From Favolaschia claudopus (taxonomy: Eukaryota > Basidiomycota > Agaricomycetes > Agaricales > Mycenaceae): a stretch of 64,000 bases of DNA. Location: assembly GCA_037176885.1 (NCBI GenBank), contig JAWWNJ010000142.1, forward strand, positions 124,001-188,000, read 5' to 3'. Position 1 is the first letter of the stretch; every line of letters begins with the position of its first letter. A model generated the notes under the pieces. The model ran no database searches, had not been told where the DNA came from, and saw only the letters and a program-made list of their open reading frames with translations. A program made the position numbers and the translations under genes. Below are positions 58,186-64,000 of the stretch, piece by piece.

Positions 58186-60153
58186 CTAAGTCGTTGTATG
58201 CTGCTGCCTTTCTACTGTGGTTTGTTTTGAAGTGCCAGTGTTCTTCCAAAAGGCTACGTTGGGGCCTTTGACGATGAATCGTAGTCCCCAGCGTGAGAGG
58301 CCACGAAGGGTATGTGGGGAATGACTGGCCGCCGTTAGAAGTGAAGATAGCGATAGTACGAATGTTATGCTGGGGAAAAAAAACGTCAGCCTAGACAGAT
58401 CAGCTTCAAAGACAATGAGGGTTACCGTTCGGCCACTCGTACACCTGCGTTGCCATGCCGCACCCAGGCTTCTGGCAGGCAAGCACGTACTGCTTTCGGC
58501 AGTACATACAGCGCCATTTCCCCACGCCGTCTCCCGTTTTCGATCCAGATACTGCTCCCGCAGACCAAGCACCCTGCCAGTACCCCGCCATAGGGACCGT
58601 CCCAAAAGTTATGTGAAACAAAAGGAAGAAGGGGAGCGACAATCACGGAGCGCGTCAGACAGACACTGTACCAGAACGATGTCACGAAAGTGGAGAGGAA
58701 CGTAGCGCTACGAATGGCGCCAAGGAGGGCATCAAAAATGCGCCGAGGATCTAACAATGCCTGTGGGCGACTCAAAATAATTGGAATGAATTGAACCTGG
58801 AACCCATGAGTAAAGCAGAGGTTTGCATGAAACTGCGAACTGACGGGAAGGTATATCGCAATTGCCTGTGAGAACGCCCCGAATGCACGCAGTCCAGCGT
58901 TTGCCGTGCAATTCTGCTCAAGCCCGAGACTTGAGCCAACTTCACCATGAACCATCTGAAAATTTTCGAATGAATAGAACGAGTAAGCGGAATTCAGTCT
59001 TTTTTTCTTACCTGACAAGGCAGCCCGCCAACGCGTCGGCCAGTCACGCCGAGTTCTGTCCAGACTTGGTTGGCTGCAGACCCTCCAAAGGCAGGGAGAA
59101 TGCTGGAGTCACCCCACGTCGCAGGATGCCCTAGCTCACTGGCATATGACCGCAGGAGGTCTGAGTGAGGACCGCCGCCACCGTAACGCCACTGTTTCGT
59201 CCGAATTAGTTGCAGTGCGTTCAGTAGCCGCGAATCAACTTTCGCCAGCGTATTGATCCATTTTACATAGGATAGAGGAAGTCTTCGAGACGGATTAGAG
59301 CGAGCGCGGTTTGCAGAGAATAAGGCATAGCGCACCTCTGGGGTTCGTAGAAAAAACACCACATTATCCTGGCGCTACATGCCCAAAAAACGAACGCGTC
59401 TATCTGAGTTCTAAGCTGCGCTCGCTTCAAAGCAGATGCGAGGCGTTCTGGAGCAGTTTGTTGCAATTCTATAGGAAGCTGGGCATCGCTTTCACGCCTG
59501 CTTCCGGATTTGCGGGCGACAAATGACTGCACGCCGGCATCAAGCGCGCGCACCAGAAGCAGTAGAGTAAGATCCAGAGTTCGGGATGCAGAGGGATCTT
59601 TGCCATTCAGACGCGAAGTACTACTGCTTCGCGCCCGACCTGCTTGAAGGAGGAACAGGCCGACAGAGGATGACACGACGTTGGATAGGAACGTCTTCTG
59701 TGCGGCAGACAGTTGGAGGGCAGAAATCCAGGACCGTAGCTTGACTACCACGTCCGTGGTCCGACTCTCCTTGGAAGGGAACTCCGAAGCGTCTAATTCG
59801 TCTAAGGCTCGCCAGAGCTCACGAATGAATGATCCACCGCCTAAAGCCAAAGTCACGGAGAATGCGAAACCCAACGGGCCAAATTCACGGACGAGAACGC
59901 GTTTCAGGGCATGAATGGAGGTTCTATGGGAGCGACGGGACGTTATGAAGGGGACGAGGGAGGGACCAAGGGACAGAAGGAGGGCGAGACAGTATGTTCT
60001 GACGGAAACTTGGAGCGGGTGATTATGATTGCTAGGAAATAGAGATGCGAGTCTGTTGATCCAAGGCTCGTGTGGTGAGTCGGATGAGTGACTGGATGAC
60101 CCAGGGCTCGAAGCCAGCCTCGATGAAGACCGCTGCATGCATGAAGCAAACAA
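58186..60153 (-). CDS. TMEM135-like membrane protein
   Basis: Multi-pass membrane protein of the TMEM135 (peroxisomal membrane protein 52) type, linked in animals to peroxisome and mitochondrial dynamics. The first exon starts MFASCMQRSSSRL (a second ATG is five codons later) and contains LGPSLVPFITSRRSHRTSIH, EFGPLGFAFSVTLALGGGSF, VVSSSVGLFLLQAG and IDAFVFWACSARIMWCFFYE. The second exon gives the fungal signature LPLSYVKWINTLAKVDSRLL, RTKQWRYGG and TGRRVGGLPC. The third has LCFTHGFQVQFIPIILSRPQ, RSATFLSTFVTSFWYSVCLT and a Cys/Gly-rich stretch VLAGCLVCGSSIWIENGRRR. The last exon, joined inside an Arg codon, ends at 58,186. About 600 residues. It starts 54 bp from the stop of the upstream Spo73-like gene on the same strand. 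Confidence 0.8.
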
Positions 60154-60206
60154 ACTAATCGCGATTCCATGTGATTGTTAAATGTAACGTAATACGGGTA
60201 TCTCCG

Positions 60207-61566
60207 TCACTTCCTCTCATCCTCTTTAACATAGCTCCAGAATTCGACCTCGCTCGACGAAGATACATTCAGCTCAGGAAGCACTCCCACACGCTCCAGC
60301 ATCTGTATGAATCGTGCACGCGACTCGGGGTATATGAAGGATTGCAGTATCACGTCGGCCTACAAAAGAATTGAGCTATAACGTGCAGAAAAGCGGATAG
60401 TAGGAAAACTCGCGTGTTGCCGCAGGGCCGGTGTAATATTCTCGACGGGGACTGGAGTGGATGGCATCGAATCCTGTGACTCATAGGGGTGTTCCAATGG
60501 AGGAGGGTCTTCGTCCTCAGTCCATTGCTTGCGCATTCTTGCCCTCCGATCCTCCTCTGGGGATTCATAACCAAGCCACCGCCGCCAGAGTTCCAGGATG
60601 CGACCATCTGTTGCAGCTGTTCGCATGGCTGCACGACAACGCTCCCAATTGCCTCCAGTATCGTCAGGTTGCCATACCTCGTCAATATTAATGGCAAGAT
60701 ACGGGTCTTCTTCGTTTTGCGGCTCGAGGACAGATGGGGGGAAGGAGGAAGACATAGAATACCGGTTTCTCACAACATCTGGCACGACAACGCTTTGTTC
60801 TGGGGTCGCAGGCGTGTTGGGGCTCAAAGAATCCGCGGCCCGAAGTTTCTTTGAGCCATTTGCTCTTGCTGGACGCATCATTAAGCGCAGCCACTTTCGA
60901 CGCCTGACCAATAAATTGAAAAATCAGAGTCGGAACGAGTTGTTGTTTTCTTTGACGGCTTTCACCTAACCCAACTAAAAGCGCCAGCTTGACTTCTCCA
61001 ATGATGCGCACGAAACATAAAGTTGTACTCGAAGCCGTCATGCTGAACTTGGCCCGTATCTAGACCTGACATGTCGACCATCCATGCGACTGACACCCAG
61101 CGCCAAGAACCATCTGGCAGAGAATATTCCGCAAGTGTGACGTTCTTGGATCGTTTGAGAGAGGATTGCGGGGTCGTAAACGGGGCGGGATCGGTAGGAA
61201 GGAGAGAGGAATGAGAATAGTAAAGGGACGAGAACAATCTGAGTCTGTTGTCGAAAATTATGATACAGAACTTGTGAGGGTAAATTCAACTCAAACTTAC
61301 CCTCGTTGATTCTCGTAGACAACGGCCCAGCGGTATTGGTCTTGGTCATCAGAGTCGGGGGGAAGAGCAGAGAGCGGGTCGATATCAATGAGTGGATCTG
61401 GACCAGCGAGGGGCAAAGCGGCTACAGATACATCTGGAGGGGTTGGCCTGGAAGTAGCGCTAATCTTTTTGGAGCGAAGAAAAGCAAATTTGGGCTTGGC
61501 GCGCAGACGGGTCTCAACGTCGGTGTTGGAAGCATAGGCAGTCGGCGGTGGACGACGCAAGGTCAT
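60207..61566 (-). CDS. Spo73/mug65-type DysF-domain protein
   Basis: Cytosolic or membrane-associated DysF-domain protein of the group of yeast Spo73 (prospore-membrane extension) and fission-yeast mug65 (meiotically up-regulated). The first exon starts MTLRRPPPTAYASNTDVETR and ends YRWAVVYENQRG, the DysF N-strand. The second exon carries SLLPTDPAPFT, LPDGSWRWVSVAWMVDMSGL, and the C-half with the Arg/Trp strand RRKWLRLMMRPA in the third. Then AINIDEVWQPDDTGGNWERC and DGRILELWRRWLGYESPEED, with VILQSFIYPESRARFIQMLE in the last exon, ending at 60,207. The last join works in frame only if the intron starts GCGAGT (a GC-AG intron), giving RQH followed by ADVIL. This is the second DysF protein in the window. 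Confidence 0.82.
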
Positions 61567-61648
61567 CGTGGATCGGTGAAAGAGTACATTAGCAGTGTGA
61601 TGTCACTTGTCCGGCAATTTCCGACAGCTCCCTCTACCTAGCCTCTAC

Positions 61649-62370
61649 ATGCTGCGACGATTGATGAGTACATTGGTGTCCCGCTGCACATCTTGCTCGC
61701 AGTCTCTGCCGACCCCGCTCCCGGCGTGCAATCGATGTGGCTTTATTTCTCCACTTCCATCCTCAGCGTCCTTCCATGATATTTTCGCCCTTCCATCTCG
61801 TCCTAATCCCTTCGTTGTTGATACTGTTCTTCTCAAGCGCCGCTTTCGTGAGGCACAGGCGGTCTGCCATCCAGATTCCTGGGCGTCAAAAGGTCAAGTG
61901 CGTGTGGCAATAAAATTCCCTCGAGTAGTTTCCTCAGATAGTCCAGCATAAACAAGATATCGCTCAGAGTCTGTCCTCTCGCGTGAACGAGGCGTATAAC
62001 TCGCTCTTGCACCCACTACACCGCGCAGAATACATCTTAGAACAAAATGGACTGCCTCTTTCCGAGGACGACAAACTTGATGATATGGAGTTCATTTCTG
62101 AAATCATGGAGGCGCGCGAAAATATTGAGGAGGCTTCCGACGAAGAAGAACTGGCTTCCATTGTGGATGAGAATAGAGGTACGTCCCGCCTGTCTCGACA
62201 TTGTGGGGGAGCCATAAGCAGGGCCAGTCAAAATAGAAGAAACGGTTGCGAAATTGGAAAACACAATCGGAAAAGAGGAGTGGGCCAGCGTCAAGGATGC
62301 CGCTGTACGACTGAAATATCTGGAGGGGATTGAGGCAGCGGGAGTGCAAAAAAGCGAGGAATTTAGTTAG
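61649..62370 (+). CDS. JAC1: Fe-S cluster J-protein co-chaperone (Jac1/HSC20)
   Basis: Mitochondrial J-protein that brings the scaffold Isu and Ssq1-type Hsp70 together for Fe-S cluster transfer. First exon MLRRLMSTLVSRCTSCSQSL with a Cys motif CTSC-x10-CNRC near the N-terminus, then ISPLPSSASFHDIFALPSRP, a J domain with KRRFREAQAVCHPDSW (the HPD motif), and a scaffold-binding helix after the first intron: VNEAYNSLLHPLHRAEYILE, LDDMEFISEIMEARENIEEA. The last exon, VKIEETVAKLENTIGKEEWA to GVQKSEEFS, ends at 62,368-62,370. Animal HSCB has an N-terminal Cys4 zinc site in this position; budding-yeast Jac1 does not. The very N-terminal basic residues could be a weak mitochondrial presequence. Confidence 0.93.
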
Positions 62371-62665
62371 TAACTTAGTGGTTCAAGTGGATTGCTTAGT
62401 CAGCTGGAAATTTCTTTGCTTTGGACTTGACTTCTTCTTATGAGCGGTTGCCTGCTAGGAGGACACAGGCGTCGACTCTTGATGCAATTGGAGAAGCAAA
62501 GGAGAAACGCCGTCTTCTGCTGCTAAACGTTCTCTTGCCCACCCTCTACCCCACTCCGCTCCAAAGCCTTCAAAACTTCCCCGTTTTCCAGAGACCCCCT
62601 CCGTCTCTTTTGCCAGGCCCTTTTCTCTCCCAGATTCATCCGTCGCCCCCCATCCTCCCTTTGCA
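62371..62665. other. Short intergenic region before the DEAH helicase gene
   Basis: About 295 bp, pyrimidine-rich just before the helicase start codon (many CCTCC and CTCC runs), suggesting a promoter or 5' UTR. Confidence 0.4.
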
Positions 62666-64000
62666 ATGCCCTCCTCCTCCCGCTCTCACCGCCCCCCTCC
62701 TCGTCCCTCTCGCTCAAGCCGCAATAAACGAGGCCCCCAGGGGGTCGTGCATTCGACCCCGTTGCACGACGAGGCCTACATTGTTCAACATCACAGCAAT
62801 CCTTATGGCCCCCTCCTTGCCAAGCATTCCGACAATCCAAAAAGTTCAGTCAACAATTTCGCTGCTCAGGTCCTAGGCGGCGTTCCCAAGTATATCTCCA
62901 CCCATGGCAGTCTTGATGGTCGTCCAATCTGGAGGCATGTCCATTTTTCCTTGTTTACTGTGTTCTAGTCACTCGGTCTTATCGCTATCTAGGACTACCG
63001 TCACTCTAGAAAGTACGCCTCCCATTACAGGTGTAGGCGACGACCCCGACAAAGCAAAGTCAACGCAACTAGCTGCGTTGTCCGCTGCTCATCAGCTGAA
63101 CAGCTTGGGTATCGTGAGTATGCCTTCCCTCATTCTCAACAAGCCGCCTGACCTCTTTGCAGCTCGATAATCCCCCAAAGCCAAAGGCTGCATCCGTGTC
63201 CAATACCATCGCTCTTTCGGACAAGAGCTCCGCGACATATGAGCAAGCTCGCTCTTTCATGGACTATTACTGCAGCCGTTTTGGATTTTCTAAACCCGAT
63301 CTCACCTTTCTAGAAGGAAAGTTCGGGTGGGAAGCTGTCATGGAGGTTGGCGGTTCGAAAATAGGGATCGGCAACGGCAAATCCAAAAAGCACGCTCAGA
63401 CTACATGTTACCTCGACGTCGCCGCTTACCTTGAAGGATGCGATCCAGACTTGTGGAAAGCTTACCTCGAGGCAGCCCAGTCTGGATCCGTACTTGGCAT
63501 GGCGCCAAAGATTTTCTTCGAAATGAGCGATCCATTAGACGATGAAATTCGAGATCTCTGCGTCGATATAAAAAACAGTCAGTTGTACAGGAAACGACCT
63601 GCAGTTGCTGGTGATGCTCCTCCCCCCTCTACACAGACCGATGGTCCCCCTCCAAACGCCCCCACTGGCCCACGGTCCACCCGCACTCTGAATCCCCTCC
63701 TACTCGCCGAAAAATCCGCCAAGCTTTTGGAACGGCGCAAGGCTTACCTGGCCGACCCGACTTCAGAGAAAATGCGGACAACAAGAATGTCTCTTCCTGT
63801 ATATTCTCGCGCAGAAGATGTCCTTTCTCATATCAACGATAACGAGATTACAATCTGTATGGCAGCCACCGGTTCAGGCAAGACTACACAGATTCCGCAA
63901 CTGATTCTCGATAGCTACGTGGAACGTGGAGAAGGAGCTCGGTGTAATGTTGTCTGCACGCAGCCTCGTCGGCTGGCTGCCCTCAGTGTCGCAGATCGTG
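62666..64000 (+). CDS. DEAH-box RNA helicase, 5' part (runs past window end)
   Basis: The start codon at 62,666 gives MPSSSRSHRPPPRPSRSSRN, a basic Ser/Pro-rich N-terminus. Next come two exons with a dsRNA-binding-like region: VTVTLESTPPITGVGDDPDK, STQLAALSAAHQLNSLGI, then a longer exon with SFMDYYCSRFGFSKPDLTFL and VGGSKIGIGNGKSKKHAQTT. The helicase core begins with motif I: EITICMAATGSGKTTQIPQL, then CNVVCTQPRRLAALSVADR (motif Ia), where the window ends. Motif I with GSGKTTQIPQ and TQPRR places it in the DEAH/RHA group (DHX29/DHX36/DHX57-like, yeast Ylr419w); the exact orthologue cannot be settled from the first part. RNA unwinding in the cytosol or nucleus is expected. Confidence 0.88.

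Overview
This 64 kb window is nuclear DNA of a filamentous basidiomycete, most likely a mushroom-forming agaricomycete. The evidence is dense protein-coding genes on both strands, roughly one per 2 kb; many short GT-AG introns, mostly 45-65 nt; a homologue of the mushroom primordium protein PriA; and stand-alone SurE and fungal DysF proteins. I see no rRNA, tRNA, CRISPR array, transposon ORF or viral gene. About thirty genes are supported. Almost all are multi-exon, so most spans run from start codon to stop codon with introns included; where splice sites were read by eye this is stated.

Layout. 0-6 kb: 3' part of an MFS transporter, ribosomal protein eL15, a Pex30-type DysF membrane protein, and the GPI mannosyltransferase GPI18 divergent from it by only 38 bp. 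5.9-14.9 kb: one very large gene for a vacuolar Tag1/DUF3712-type membrane-anchored protein whose ectodomain looks triplicated. 15-17 kb: gene-poor, with a possible decayed membrane-protein gene. 17-24 kb: a 1,099-residue disordered protein, a SurE phosphatase and a transcription factor with two homeodomains. 24.4-36.5 kb: a Ras-like-domain/RasGEF fusion, the DEAD-box helicase DRS1, the cyclosome subunit APC4 and a bZIP factor. 36.8-42.6 kb: GPI2, a tiny SVIP-like acylated protein, a Cys-rich membrane protein, ARP1 (dynactin), ribosomal eS24 and a DUF4870 membrane protein. 42.9-45.2 kb: two secreted proteins, one of them PriA. 45.9-58.1 kb: PP2A scaffold subunit, glucose-6-phosphate 1-epimerase, DNA polymerase zeta REV3, an AGTRAP-like membrane protein and DPH7. 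58.2-64 kb: a TMEM135-like protein, a Spo73/mug65-type DysF protein, the Fe-S co-chaperone JAC1/HSC20, and the 5' part of a DEAH-box helicase.

The genes are mostly housekeeping (translation, GPI-anchor synthesis, cell cycle, repair, cytoskeleton) and do not form an obvious pathway cluster. Local organisation is compact: several divergent start-codon pairs are 38-131 bp apart (4.5, 22.5, 48.1 and 56.7 kb) and one convergent pair is separated by 23 bp (55.8 kb). The less ordinary items are the triplicated Tag1-like protein, the RasGEF carrying a degenerate Ras-like domain, the double-homeodomain protein, the small SVIP-like gene, and a TTAGGG-repeat element in a ribosomal-protein promoter.
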